DNA of 64,000 nt from Martinezella multihospitum (GTDB lineage: Bacteria; Pseudomonadota; Alphaproteobacteria; Rhizobiales; Rhizobiaceae), in NCBI RefSeq assembly GCF_900094585.1, contig NZ_FMAG01000007.1:248001-312000 (forward strand), given 5' to 3'. Shown here piece after piece: positions 9,010 through 17,562 of this stretch (positions are counted from its first letter, which is position 1; each line of letters begins with the position of its first letter). A program made the translations under genes and the position numbers. Under the pieces are notes generated by a model that was not told where the DNA came from, searched no databases, and worked only from the letters and a program-made list of their open reading frames with translations.

Positions 9010-9648
9010 CTACTGCCGAGCGCCTTGGCGGCTGCGGTAGTAGAGCAGCCTCTGGATCCGGCTCGTGAAATTGATCGCTTCGATGCGGTCGAAGCGCGCC
9101 TGATCGGCATCGTGCCGGTCGGTTTCGCGCGACGTCACCTCGTTTGCCTTTTCCTGAAGCGCATCACAATTGCTGGCTGACGGCAGAGACAGGATCTGCC
9201 TTTCCATCTGCCGCGCATGCTGACGGGCGATTTCGACATGCCGGTCCTCGTGGCGCCGGATATCGGCAGCCAAGGTATCCCAGATCGTGGAAAGCTGCTT
9301 GCTGGCATGCCGCCGGTCGCGCCATCGCGGCAGAATGATTTCCGTATCGACCGTAACCTTGACGCCGGAGATATAGCAGCGGCCGTTTGCTTCGCTGTAG
9401 GTCGCATTGCCGCCGAAGCGAATCTTCGTAGCACCTGGATGGTGGCTGCTGGAGCCCATCGCCAGCGGACCGCGTTGGTTCAATGCCGCATCGAGCTCGT
9501 CGGCGGTGCTGCCCTTGATGTCAAAATAGGAAATGGATTTGCGAGCGATGACTTCGGCATTGGCTAGGCCGGGTATGCAGAACGCGAGCAGCAAGGCACA
9601 CGAAAGACTGAACTTATGGGATGCAAGCGGCATTCGTGTCGCTACCAT
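9010..9648 (-). CDS. Secreted putative zinc-dependent protease, DUF922 family
   Basis: A signal peptide (hydrophobic core LSCALLLAFCIPGLANA) precedes a periplasmic domain with the motif HEDRHVEIARQHA, an HExxH zinc site in the form typical of DUF922 proteins, which are annotated as predicted secreted Zn-dependent proteases. The upstream part (KSISYFDIKGSTADELDAALNQRGP) matches the usual DUF922 N-terminus. The start is uncertain: the frame is open from a GTG at 9681, with ATGs at 9675, 9648 and 9633; 9648 leaves a normal signal peptide. It is divergent from folP, with about 90 bp between them. Substrate is unknown. Confidence 0.8.
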   Translation of the reverse strand: MVATRMPLASHKFSLSCALLLAFCIPGLANAEVIARKSISYFDIKGSTADELDAALNQRGPLAMGSSSHHPGATKIRFGGNATYSEANGRCYISGVKVTVDTEIILPRWRDRRHASKQLSTIWDTLAADIRRHEDRHVEIARQHARQMERQILSLPSASNCDALQEKANEVTSRETDRHDADQARFDRIEAINFTSRIQRLLYYRSRQGARQ

Positions 9649-9736
9649 GTTGAACTTCTGCGAACCTTGCGGCATAGCCACTGTGAGCGCAATATCAAGC
9701 GCAAGGTTTTTTCCTTTTCAATGGGATGGACGGTTC

Positions 9737-10594
9737 GTGACGGAGCTTCGCAGCCAAACTTGGCATGTCGCCCATGGTCGCCGTATCGATGTCGGCGGAC
9801 AGAGCGTCATCATGGCTATCGTCAATGTGACGCCTGATTCCTTTTCTGACGGCGGGCATTATGAGGCCGTCGATGCGGCCGTTGCCCATGCGCTGGCCTG
9901 TGTCGAGGATGGGGCTGGCATCATCGATATCGGCGGCGAATCGACCAAGCCGGGTGCCGCCGCCGTCAATGCCAGCGAAGAGCAGGGGCGGGTACTGCCC
10001 GTCATCGAAGCCTTGCGCGGCAGGACCGATGCGCTGATTTCCATCGATACCTATCGTGCCGATACGGCGCGGCTGGCGATCGGCGCCGGCGCGCATATCG
10101 TCAATGACGTTTTCGGCCTGCAGCGCGAGCCTGATATTGCTACCGTGGCCGCGCAAACGGGCGCTGGCCTCTGCATCATGCATACCGGTCGTGACCGACA
10201 GAAGCTGCCCGATGTGATCGATGACCAGCTTTTCTTTCTCAATCGCTCGCTGGAAATTGCCGTTGCGGCCGGCGTCGACAGGCAGACTATCGTGCTCGAT
10301 CCGGGTTTTGGCTTCGCCAAAGAAAATGCTGAGGAGAATCTGGAGCTGATGGCACGTTTCAATGCGTTGTTGCGCTTCGAGCTGCCCCTGTTGGTCGGCA
10401 CCTCGCGCAAGCGGTTCATCGGCACTATAACGGGCCGCGAGGCAGCCGATCGCGATGTCGGCACCGCCGCAACCAGTGCGATCCTGCGGCTGCAGGGAGC
10501 TGCGATATTCCGCGTACACAATGTCGCAATCAACAGGGACGCGCTGGCGGTTGCGGATGCTATTCTCAGGACGCGCGCGAGACTTAAAGCATAA
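9737..10594 (+). CDS. folP: Dihydropteroate synthase
   Basis: FolP joins p-aminobenzoate to dihydropterin pyrophosphate in folate synthesis and is the sulfonamide target. The 285-residue protein has the family motifs in order: NVTPDSFSDGG (residues 30-40), GGESTKPGA, DPGFGFAK, VGTSRKRFIG and HNVAINRDA near the end. The start is a GTG preceded by GGGATGGA, giving normal length; the frame is open further upstream without family similarity. It heads a folate cluster with folB and folK in the same direction. Confidence 0.95.
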   Translation: MTELRSQTWHVAHGRRIDVGGQSVIMAIVNVTPDSFSDGGHYEAVDAAVAHALACVEDGAGIIDIGGESTKPGAAAVNASEEQGRVLPVIEALRGRTDALISIDTYRADTARLAIGAGAHIVNDVFGLQREPDIATVAAQTGAGLCIMHTGRDRQKLPDVIDDQLFFLNRSLEIAVAAGVDRQTIVLDPGFGFAKENAEENLELMARFNALLRFELPLLVGTSRKRFIGTITGREAADRDVGTAATSAILRLQGAAIFRVHNVAINRDALAVADAILRTRARLKA

Positions 10595-10655
10595 TGCTCG
10601 AATCCAGGGAGCGGTTTTCGAACCCGATCGCGCCTGTTCGAAACGGAGAGACGCC

Positions 10656-11027
10656 ATGAGCGCTGTGACATACACCATTACTTTGCAGAATTGCGCCTTC
10701 TTTGCCCGGCACGGCGTCCATGATGAGGAGGAATTCCTTGGCCAGCGTTTCTTCGTCGATGCCGAACTCGATGTCGAAGCCGGCGATGCGCTGGAGCGCG
10801 ATTCGATCGACGACACCGTCAATTACGGCATCGCGTTCAGCGTCATCGAGGAAATCGTGACTGGGCGTAGACGCTATCTGATCGAGGCGCTGGCGCTCGA
10901 TGTGGCGAAGGAACTATGCCGTCGTTTTCCGAGTATCCGCCGCGCCAAAATCACGGTACGCAAGCCCAATGCCCCGGTTCCGGGCGTTCTCGATTATGTG
11001 CAGGTGAGCATTGAGCATTTTGCCTGA
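10656..11027 (+). CDS. folB: Dihydroneopterin aldolase
   Basis: FolB cleaves 7,8-dihydroneopterin to 6-hydroxymethyl-dihydropterin and glycolaldehyde, the step before FolK. The 123-residue protein shows the family pattern: CAFFARHGVHDEE near the start (substrate Glu after the HGV motif), GQRFFVDAEL, DDTVNYG and KITVRKPNAPVPG. The ATG has a GGAGAG ribosome binding site. It lies 61 bp after folP and 10 bp before folK, so the three genes are almost certainly cotranscribed. Confidence 0.95.
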   Translation: MSAVTYTITLQNCAFFARHGVHDEEEFLGQRFFVDAELDVEAGDALERDSIDDTVNYGIAFSVIEEIVTGRRRYLIEALALDVAKELCRRFPSIRRAKITVRKPNAPVPGVLDYVQVSIEHFA

Positions 11028-11037
11028 AGGTGTAGCC

Positions 11038-11538
11038 GTGCGGGCGACGCTCGGTTTGGGTGGCAATCTGGACAACCCGGTCCGCGCCATGGCGCTCGCC
11101 TTGCGCACGCTGGATCATCGCGCCGATTGTCAGGTGGTTTCGGTGTCGCGGCTTTATCGCACGCCGCCCTGGGGCAAGACGGACCAGTCCTTCTTCTATA
11201 ATTCCTGTGCGGCCGTCGACACGACCCTCACTCCGGAAGTCCTGCTCGATGTGTGCCTCGATATAGAGCGGCAGATGAAGCGGGTGCGGATCGAACGCTG
11301 GGGGCCGCGAACGATCGATATCGATGTCCTGACCTATGGAGATCTGGAACAGGCCGAGCCACTGCTCACCATTCCGCATCCGCGGATGGTGGAGCGTGGT
11401 TTCGTGCTGATGCCGCTTGCCGATTTTGCCGCGGATCTAGTGGTGAAGGGTAGGGCGATCTCGGATTGGCTGCAGGATGTTGATGTCGAAGGTATCGAGG
11501 TTGCGGACGAAAGCCGCGACTGGTGGCGGACGGCCTGA
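11038..11538 (+). CDS. folK: 6-hydroxymethyl-7,8-dihydropterin pyrophosphokinase
   Basis: FolK transfers pyrophosphate from ATP to hydroxymethyl-dihydropterin, making the FolP substrate. The protein has LGLGGNLDNP at its start, the HPPK signature RWGPRTIDIDVL and IPHPRMVERGFVL. I prefer the GTG at 11038, with GAAGG upstream, giving 166 residues that begin directly with the conserved beta strand. A TTG at 11011, overlapping folB, is an alternative. Gene order folP-folB-folK runs opposite to pathway order. Confidence 0.94.
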   Translation: MRATLGLGGNLDNPVRAMALALRTLDHRADCQVVSVSRLYRTPPWGKTDQSFFYNSCAAVDTTLTPEVLLDVCLDIERQMKRVRIERWGPRTIDIDVLTYGDLEQAEPLLTIPHPRMVERGFVLMPLADFAADLVVKGRAISDWLQDVDVEGIEVADESRDWWRTA

Positions 11539-11562
11539 ACTGGATCATATGATTATATTTAT

Positions 11563-11604
11563 ATAAAGAGAAAGGCCGGCAATTTTGCCGGCCTTTCTCT
11601 TTAT
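11563..11604. terminator. Bidirectional terminator between folK and the exported-protein gene
   Basis: Arms 11563-11582 and 11585-11604 form a perfect 20-bp stem with a TT hairpin turn. The A-rich foot on one side and T-rich foot on the other let it work in both directions. It lies 25 bp after folK and 18 bp after the stop of the convergent gene. Confidence 0.9.
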
Positions 11605-11621
11605 GGATTGTTGTCCAATGC

Positions 11622-12173
11622 TTACTGGATCGATCCAACCGCCATCTGGTCGACGTCGGCGCGCTTCAGCGTGACGCCGATGACAGGCACCATCTGTTCG
11701 CCGACCTTCACCGAAATGGTGACGTTCATCGACTTGCTGTCCGGAACGCGGGCGATCATGGCACCGTTCAGCTTCTGGCGGATCAGTCCAAGGACGACGG
11801 TGTTGTCGTTGACGGTGCCCGATGTGACGTCGAGGCCCTTGCCGGCCGCGCCATCCAGGAATTTTCCGCTATAGGAGCCGCCGCTCTGCGTGATCTCGGC
11901 CGACATCGGCTGCTGGAAGACGCCGACGCGGCAGGTGCCGTCGAGCTTGACGCCGGCGCTGCTGCCATCGGATGGCTTGCCGGTGAGATTGCAGGTGAAT
12001 TTCGTGCCTTTGTACTTGCCGGCAACGATCTCGCCGGGGCCGCTCCATGTGCCTGAAATCGACTGGAAGAAGGCCTTGTCGCGGGGTGCCGCGTCGGCTG
12101 ATTGCGTCCAGACGCCGGTGGAGATGGCTGCGGCGGCAAAGCTGCTTACAAGAAGAAATCGACGCGAAAACAT
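11622..12173 (-). CDS. Exported protein of unknown function
   Basis: The 183-residue protein has a clear signal peptide (RRFLLVSSFAAAAISTGVW, cleavage near SADA-AP) and a beta-rich mature part with SISGTWSGPGEIV and KFTCNLTGKP. Two cysteines (in FTCNL and GTCRVG) could form a disulfide in the periplasm. I chose the second ATG because AGGGA is correctly spaced for it and too close to the one at 12179. I know no function for this family. It has its own terminator and no operon partners. Confidence 0.75.
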   Translation of the reverse strand: MFSRRFLLVSSFAAAAISTGVWTQSADAAPRDKAFFQSISGTWSGPGEIVAGKYKGTKFTCNLTGKPSDGSSAGVKLDGTCRVGVFQQPMSAEITQSGGSYSGKFLDGAAGKGLDVTSGTVNDNTVVLGLIRQKLNGAMIARVPDSKSMNVTISVKVGEQMVPVIGVTLKRADVDQMAVGSIQ

Positions 12174-12278
12174 GGACATTCCCTAGCGAGGCGAAACCGT
12201 GAAACTGGTTGTCACTTTTGCCCTAGAATGGTTAATGCTTGGTTTCCTGATGTGCTGAAGTCCCTAATTTGCAGGTCA

Positions 12279-13358
12279 TCACGCCGGGTTGCGGCCGGTG
12301 ACATTCGGCGTGAGGTCGCCAGCGAAATCGGCAATGCCCGGTCGCTTGAGCGCCTTGAAGGGCAGGGGCCGGCAGAGATCCATGGCCGCTATTCCGATTC
12401 TTGCGGTCATCATGCCATTGACGACGCCCTCCCCAAGACGGGCGGAGAGCTTCGACGCCAGTCCGTGGCCGATCAACTGCTGGACGATGCTGTCGCCGAC
12501 GGCGATGGAGCCGGTGACGGCGAGATGGGCGATCACATCGCGCATCAGCCTGACCATGCCAAGCGTGCCGGGTCTGCCGCCATAGAGTTCGGCCATGGCG
12601 CGGACCAGTTTGGCCGCTTCATAGAGAACATAGAGAATATCGACGAGGGCGCGGGGACTGACGGCCGTTACGACCGACACGCGTTTCGACGCGCCGAGGA
12701 TCAGCGCCCGGGCACGGCGGTCGAGGGGGCCGAGAAGCTCGCGCTCCGCAAGGTCGATCAGCTGCGGCGCATCGATGATGTCGCCTTCCGCTGCCTTCAG
12801 GGTCGCCCGGCCTCTTGCCGTGTCCGGATTGGCTTCCAGAATGGTGCAGAGGCGCTTGACCAATGCCTTGGCACGGGCGGGCCGGGTCTCGACGATGGCG
12901 GCTTCCGCCTCGGCCTTGATGGTCTGCACGGCGGCGAGCCGCATCATTCCGGCGGTCTCGCGGATGACGATGGCAAGCACGGCCAGGATGCCGATGGCGA
13001 CGACCGCAAGGGCGGTATAGCCAAGCCAGTCGGCCCGACTGAACAGATCGCGGATGAGCTGATCGGTCCAGAGGCCGAAGGCGAGCGACACCAGAATGCC
13101 AAGCGCACTGAGCGCCACCTTGCCAAAGGAGAATCCCTTGCGGCGGGGCTTGGCGATGGCAGTTGCATCCGCATCGGCACCGAGGGCCGGATTGATGAAC
13201 GGATCCTCCGCATCGGGCGTCAGCACGATGTCGGTATCGAAGCTCCGCGGCTTGCGAACCGCTGGCGGAGTTGCCTCTTTTCTGGAGGTTTCCGGTTCCA
13301 CCGTGAAGGCGGCCGGGCGGCGGTTGCCGTTTTGCTCGTTTTCGGTCGATTTCGTCAT
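12279..13358 (-). CDS. ycjF: YcjF-type membrane protein (DUF697, TIGR01620 family)
   Basis: The 359-residue protein has a disordered N-terminal 75 residues, two membrane segments (about 79-98 and 112-132) and a C-terminal DUF697 domain with hydrophobic stretches such as VTAVSPRALVDILYVL. It matches the YcjF / UPF0283 family in layout and size. Its start overlaps the end of ycjX by 4 bp (ATGA), indicating translational coupling. In enterobacteria the ycjX-ycjF pair is stress-induced; the biochemical role is not established. Confidence 0.88.
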   Translation of the reverse strand: MTKSTENEQNGNRRPAAFTVEPETSRKEATPPAVRKPRSFDTDIVLTPDAEDPFINPALGADADATAIAKPRRKGFSFGKVALSALGILVSLAFGLWTDQLIRDLFSRADWLGYTALAVVAIGILAVLAIVIRETAGMMRLAAVQTIKAEAEAAIVETRPARAKALVKRLCTILEANPDTARGRATLKAAEGDIIDAPQLIDLAERELLGPLDRRARALILGASKRVSVVTAVSPRALVDILYVLYEAAKLVRAMAELYGGRPGTLGMVRLMRDVIAHLAVTGSIAVGDSIVQQLIGHGLASKLSARLGEGVVNGMMTARIGIAAMDLCRPLPFKALKRPGIADFAGDLTPNVTGRNPA

Positions 13359-14830
13359 GCGAGACGGTCTCCGAACAGGAACTGCATGGCGCGGTCGAGG
13401 CGAATATGCGGCACCGAAAGCTTGATGCCTTCACCGGTTTCGTCGAGCTCCGGCGGGCGAAACCGCACGACGTTCACTTCGGGCAGATGGACCTTCGCCC
13501 CGTCCGATTCAAGAGCTTCGAACAGCCAGCGCGGGTTTTCCGGCAGATCTCCGGGGAAGACCGCCGTCTTGCGGTTGCCGTCGAAGGTCTCGCCAGCGAT
13601 GGTTTCCTTATCCATCGGCGTGCCGACGATGACCGGAAGCGTCTGGCCGTCGCGGGTCACCGTCGCCTCCCGCGTCGCGCGCACCGAAGCGATCGCCATG
13701 ACCTCTATGCCGGCGCCGGCCATGCCGATGCGCTCGATCGCACGTTCGACCAGACGGCGCGTCAATGCCTCAAGTCGGTCATGGCTTTCATGATGAAGAT
13801 GGTCGGCCTTGGTGGCGGCAACCAGTACGCGATCGATGCGGCGGCCGAGCAGAGAAGAGAGGAGCGAGTTCGTGCCTGGGCGGAAGCAGGCCAGTACATC
13901 CGTCAGCGCCCGTTCCAGATCCTGCACCGCTTCCGGGCCGCGATTGATGGCCTGCAGGGCATCGACCAGAACGATCTGCCGGTCGAGGCGAGCAAAGTGC
14001 TCGCGAAAGAAGGGTTTGACCACGACGGACTTATAGGCCTCGTAGCGGCGCTCCATCATCGCCCAGAGCGAGCCCTTCGGCGCTGCGCCTTCGGGCGGCA
14101 GCTTCAACGGTGCGAAGGTGAGGGCAGGTGAGCCGTCGAGATCGCCAGGCAGCAGGAAACGGCCCGGCGGCAGCGTCGAGAGCGAGCGCTCGTCGGATTT
14201 GCAGGCTTTGAGATAGTCGGCAAAGGCGGTGGCGAGGTCGCGTGCCCTCATTTCATCCGCAGATGCTGCGACATTGGCCTCTTCCGTCATGGCAAGCCAA
14301 TGACGTGAAAGCTCGGAGCGAATGCCGGTGTTTGCCAGGGCCAGCGTTTCCTCGCTGAAAGTGCGGAAATCCTTGGTGAGCAGCGGCAGGTCGAGCAACC
14401 ATTCGCCGGGGTAATCGACGATATCGATGGAGAGGCGACCGGGCGAAAACAGGCGGTTCCAGCCGCTCGCGCTTTGATAATCCAGCGTGATGCGCAGTTC
14501 GGAGATGGCGCGCGTCGAATCCGGCCAGATGCGGTCTTTGACCAGGGCGCGGATGTGATCCTCATACTGAAAACGCGGCACGGCATCGTCCGGCTGCGGC
14601 TCGAGGCGGACGGCGGAGACGCGGCCGGATTGAACGGGCTCGAACAGCGGCAGGCGTCCGCCATTCAGGAGATTATGCACCAATGAGGAGATGAAGACGG
14701 TCTTGCCCGAACGGGAGAGGCCTGTAACACCCAGACGGATCGTCGGATTGACGAGGCCGGCGGCGCGATCGGCCAGATTGTCAAAGGCGATGAGGGCGTC
14801 GTCGGTAAAAGAGGTCAGGCTTGGGGGCAA
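13355..14830 (-). CDS. ycjX: YcjX family P-loop NTPase
   Basis: The 491-residue protein has Walker A GLSRSGKT near residue 41, VDYPGEWLLDLPLL as the switch/Walker B region, and TKADHLHHES (G4-like). This fits the YcjX family (formerly DUF463), GTPase-related proteins found beside YcjF. I chose a TTG start because AGGGA lies 6 bases upstream and the product begins as family members do (PPSLTSFTDDALIAFDNL); the frame is open another 29 codons. With ycjF it forms a two-gene operon, probably acting at the inner membrane under envelope stress. Confidence 0.9.
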   Translation of the reverse strand: MPPSLTSFTDDALIAFDNLADRAAGLVNPTIRLGVTGLSRSGKTVFISSLVHNLLNGGRLPLFEPVQSGRVSAVRLEPQPDDAVPRFQYEDHIRALVKDRIWPDSTRAISELRITLDYQSASGWNRLFSPGRLSIDIVDYPGEWLLDLPLLTKDFRTFSEETLALANTGIRSELSRHWLAMTEEANVAASADEMRARDLATAFADYLKACKSDERSLSTLPPGRFLLPGDLDGSPALTFAPLKLPPEGAAPKGSLWAMMERRYEAYKSVVVKPFFREHFARLDRQIVLVDALQAINRGPEAVQDLERALTDVLACFRPGTNSLLSSLLGRRIDRVLVAATKADHLHHESHDRLEALTRRLVERAIERIGMAGAGIEVMAIASVRATREATVTRDGQTLPVIVGTPMDKETIAGETFDGNRKTAVFPGDLPENPRWLFEALESDGAKVHLPEVNVVRFRPPELDETGEGIKLSVPHIRLDRAMQFLFGDRLA

Positions 14831-14953
14831 GGCGGAATCCCTGGATGACAGCGAGGCCGTGAATATAGGGATCGAAACCCGCGCCGAAAAGGTGAGCAGA
14901 TATGCCTCGGCAATCACTGGCGCGCGGGATCGCAGCCGATATCGGGGAAGTCT

Positions 14954-15445
14954 CTATGCGGTGACAAAATCCGTCAGGGTCCAGCCCGATGGTGCCGCAT
15001 CGATCACAGCAAGGCCGGCTGTCGGAAAGCCATGCGGGAGCGCATCGGCGAAGGCCTCATGTCCGATCAGCGCGGCGAGCGTCAGCTCGATGATCGGATT
15101 GTGCGCGACCAGCATGACCGACTCCTGGTCAGTCTGCGCCGAGATAAGCGACAGGTAGATATCCGGCGTGCCGCTATAGAGTGCATCGACAAAGCGGAAT
15201 TCCGTCGAAGGCGTGACGGCGCGGCGCATGGCCGCGGCAGTCTGACGACAGCGCATTGCAGTGGAAGAAATGACGAGGTCCGGCTTATAGCTTTTATCGA
15301 CCGCTTTCTCCGCGACGATCTCGGCCGCCGCATAGCCATTGTCGCTCAAGGGACGATCGAAATCTTTCTGTCCGGGCGCAGCCTGCCGGGCCTCGGCATG
15401 GCGTAGAAGATAGATCCTGGAGGGCGGCGGCGAAATTTTGGTCAT
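14954..15445 (-). CDS. SixA-like histidine phosphatase
   Basis: The 163-residue protein is a small histidine-phosphatase domain: YLLRHAEARQ (phosphoryl-accepting RHG-type motif, here RHA), SSTAMRCRQTA and LVAHNP with the second catalytic His. Proteins of this size resemble SixA, which removes phosphate from phosphohistidine in HPt domains or in nitrogen-PTS NPr. The ATG giving MTKISPPPSRIYLLRHAE fits family length; the frame is open 34 codons upstream. Its target is unknown. Confidence 0.9.
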   Translation of the reverse strand: MTKISPPPSRIYLLRHAEARQAAPGQKDFDRPLSDNGYAAAEIVAEKAVDKSYKPDLVISSTAMRCRQTAAAMRRAVTPSTEFRFVDALYSGTPDIYLSLISAQTDQESVMLVAHNPIIELTLAALIGHEAFADALPHGFPTAGLAVIDAAPSGWTLTDFVTA

Positions 15446-15726
15446 GGCGAAATTCCGAGGCTCGATTTCCCCAATGAGGTAGCGTCTGTTCGCATGCGCC
15501 GTCAACTGCGAGGCGATCCGCGTGAAGGCGAAATGCCCCACCTTCACGGGAAGGTTACGAGCACCCAGAATCGGGGCTGACGTGAAGAAGTGATGAAAAA
15601 ATAGACCCTTAGCCGAATTTTATGACAAATTTAAAAATCAGTTGACAGCATCTATTTGGCTTGAATCGGCACTATTGGTTGGGATATACAGCCCAGCCAT
15701 ATGAGATGTTCTTCAGGAGAATCGCG

Positions 15727-16146
15727 TTGAGTGAGAAGATCGATCTTAGCAACTATGTGCCCTCGGAAGACGAGGAGTTCATGAATCTGAACCAGCGAGC
15801 TTATTTTCGAGCGAAGCTGGTGGCATGGAAAAACGACATCCTTAGAGAAGCGCGCGAGACCCTGGATCATCTGGCAGAAGAAAGCGCAAATCATCCCGAT
15901 CTCGCCGATCGGGCATCTTCGGAAACAGACAGAGCCATTGAGCTTCGGGCCCGCGACCGCCAGCGTAAACTCATCTCCAAGATCGATGCCGCATTGCAGC
16001 GTATTGAAGACGGTACTTACGGCTATTGCGAGGAAACTGGTGAGCCGATCGGCTTGAAGCGTCTGGATGCGCGTCCGATCGCCACCTTGTCGATCGAAGC
16101 ACAGGAACGCCACGAGCGCCGCGAGAAGGTTTATCGCGACGAGTGA
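15727..16146 (+). CDS. dksA: RNA polymerase-binding transcription factor DksA
   Basis: DksA enters the secondary channel of RNA polymerase and works with ppGpp in the stringent response. The 139-residue protein has the coiled coil (DHLAEESANHPDLADRASSETDR region) with the acidic tip and the C-terminal zinc-finger region GTYGYCEETGEPI. Only one cysteine of the usual four remains, the form found in many Rhizobiales. Translation should start at TTG (MSEKIDLSNYVPSEDEEF) because AGGAGA lies 7 bases upstream; longer in-frame starts lack support. Confidence 0.93.
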   Translation: MSEKIDLSNYVPSEDEEFMNLNQRAYFRAKLVAWKNDILREARETLDHLAEESANHPDLADRASSETDRAIELRARDRQRKLISKIDAALQRIEDGTYGYCEETGEPIGLKRLDARPIATLSIEAQERHERREKVYRDE

Positions 16147-16179
16147 ATGGTGGTTCGGCTTCGACCGGGCTTATAGAAC

Positions 16180-16213
16180 AAAGGCACGACGGAGATATCC
16201 GTCGTGCCTTTTT
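16180..16213. terminator. Terminator between dksA and the FliO-like gene
   Basis: Arms 16180-16193 and 16198-16211 form a perfect 14-bp stem with a GATA loop, followed by a T run on the plus strand. The A run on the left makes it usable for the convergent minus-strand gene as well. Confidence 0.9.
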
Positions 16214-16240
16214 CGATTCCGGCGTTTCAGAGGCCGCGCC

Positions 16241-17170
16241 CTATTTGTCGCGGCTGACGCTCATTTCCCCGAAGATGCGAGCGACTTCTTTCTGAAGGGC
16301 GCTGTCGGCTCCGGTGAGCGGTGCTAGTTCGGGTTCGACGCGTTTTGCCGGGCTCGGGATTGGGGATGGCGCGGCATTTGGCTGCTGCTGCACCTGCCGC
16401 GGTGCCGGCGCGTTTGGAATGATCCGTTCGGCGGTCAGGTTCTTTGACATTTCAGCTTCCAGTATGCGCTGGAAATCATTGCCGGGTTCGGCAGCGGGCG
16501 TGGGTGCGAGGGTGGGTTCGACTGCCGCCTGGCGCGCCGGAGCAGGTTGCTGCTGTGGCAGAACAACATGGCGAGCAGCGTCCAGTATGTCGGCTGCTTC
16601 TGCCTCGCTGATTGCCGGAGCGGGCTGAGGAGCCGGTTGCGGCGGCTTGACGGCGGCGACTTGTGGGCGTTCGGCCACCTGCGGCACCGGAGCGGGTTCC
16701 GCTGCAGGTGCAAGGCGGGGTTCATTGCGCAAATAGGCTTCGATCTTGTCTTCAGCGGATTGCTGGCGCTGCGGAAGCGCTGCGGGAGGTGCTTCCACCG
16801 CAGCCGCCTTCTGCTGCTGTGGCGGCCTCTCTTCAAATGCCATGGGGATATCGACCGGCGTTGCGGCACTTCCAGCCCGGGTGGCATCGGAAATGCCCGA
16901 TTCGATGACGATGTCCGTCGGGCCGCCGATCATGATCAGATGCTCGATGCCATCGCGTCGCACGAGCACGAGACGGCGGCGGGCATCGACGGCGGCGGCA
17001 TCCAGCACCTGCAGGCGAGGCTGACGGTTCTTGCCGCCGCGCACGAAGGGAGAAGGCGCTCGGTTGCGCATGATCCACAGAATGCCGATCAGCACGAGCA
17101 GGGCAATGCCAACTCCACCGGCTGCGAGAAAGAAACGGCTGCCATAGGCTCCGGCGATATCGTCCAACAT
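16241..17170 (-). CDS. FliO-like single-pass membrane protein
   Basis: The 309-residue protein has one N-terminal membrane segment (about 13-34) and then a short basic beta domain, RLQVLDAAAVDARRRLVLVRRDGIEHL in two adjoining pieces, ending in GGPTDIVIESGI. This resembles the FliO cytoplasmic domain. The remaining 200 residues are Pro/Gln/Ala-rich and probably disordered. No flagellar export gene is nearby, so a flagellar role is not supported by context. It is divergent from cckA. GGAG sits 9 bases before the ATG. Confidence 0.75.
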   Translation of the reverse strand: MLDDIAGAYGSRFFLAAGGVGIALLVLIGILWIMRNRAPSPFVRGGKNRQPRLQVLDAAAVDARRRLVLVRRDGIEHLIMIGGPTDIVIESGISDATRAGSAATPVDIPMAFEERPPQQQKAAAVEAPPAALPQRQQSAEDKIEAYLRNEPRLAPAAEPAPVPQVAERPQVAAVKPPQPAPQPAPAISEAEAADILDAARHVVLPQQQPAPARQAAVEPTLAPTPAAEPGNDFQRILEAEMSKNLTAERIIPNAPAPRQVQQQPNAAPSPIPSPAKRVEPELAPLTGADSALQKEVARIFGEMSVSRDK

Positions 17171-17562
17171 ATCGAGATACTCCGTAATTGTCCCCGATGT
17201 CGCGGTCTACGGCGCCGCGCGTCAGATGTGACGCGCAAAGGTCGCTGTAGTACTTTAAATCCGCTGCATAATTTTATCCCTAAATCGATTCCGATTTAAC
17301 GAATTATGCAGTAGGCGCAACTGCGGCGGGTAAAGCTTTGACCATGACCCTTCTATACGGCGATCATATGAACAGGATTGCGCCGGAGACAAGATGCGAT
17401 TGCAGGCTGTTGTATTCTATTGCTTGTGAATTCAAGCCTTTCTGGCCCGGCAAAGCTTTTTGTGGATGACGCAAATTGATAAAGAAGATTCGAAAGGTCC
17501 GACTCCGGCGACCCCCAACGTGTATGACATGTCGCGAGGAGAACGGCTGACACGAGGGGTTT
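17171..17562. promoter_or_regulatory. Divergent region between the FliO-like gene and cckA
   Basis: This 392-bp stretch has no gene. It carries a 48-bp nested dyad, listed separately, and an AT-rich part at 17395-17480. Promoters for both genes must lie here. I found no full TTAA-N7-TTAA CtrA box. Confidence 0.5.
17264..17311. repeat. Nested 48-bp palindromic element upstream of cckA
   Basis: Outer arms CTGCATAATT (17264-17273) and AATTATGCAG (17302-17311) are perfect inverted repeats, and inside them TAAATCG (17281-17287) and CGATTTA (17292-17298) pair around a 4-base loop. Its form resembles small palindromic repeats scattered between rhizobial genes. It could also act as an operator, since it lies between divergent genes. 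Confidence 0.6.

Noticed and set aside
12102..13793. 563-codon plus-strand open frame over ycjF and the end of ycjX
   Set aside because: Both minus-strand genes have family motifs and a coupled start/stop; the plus frame is a codon-bias shadow.
15642..15670. TTGACA considered as the dksA promoter
   Set aside because: No acceptable -10 hexamer at 16-18 bases; only weak AT-rich bases further on.
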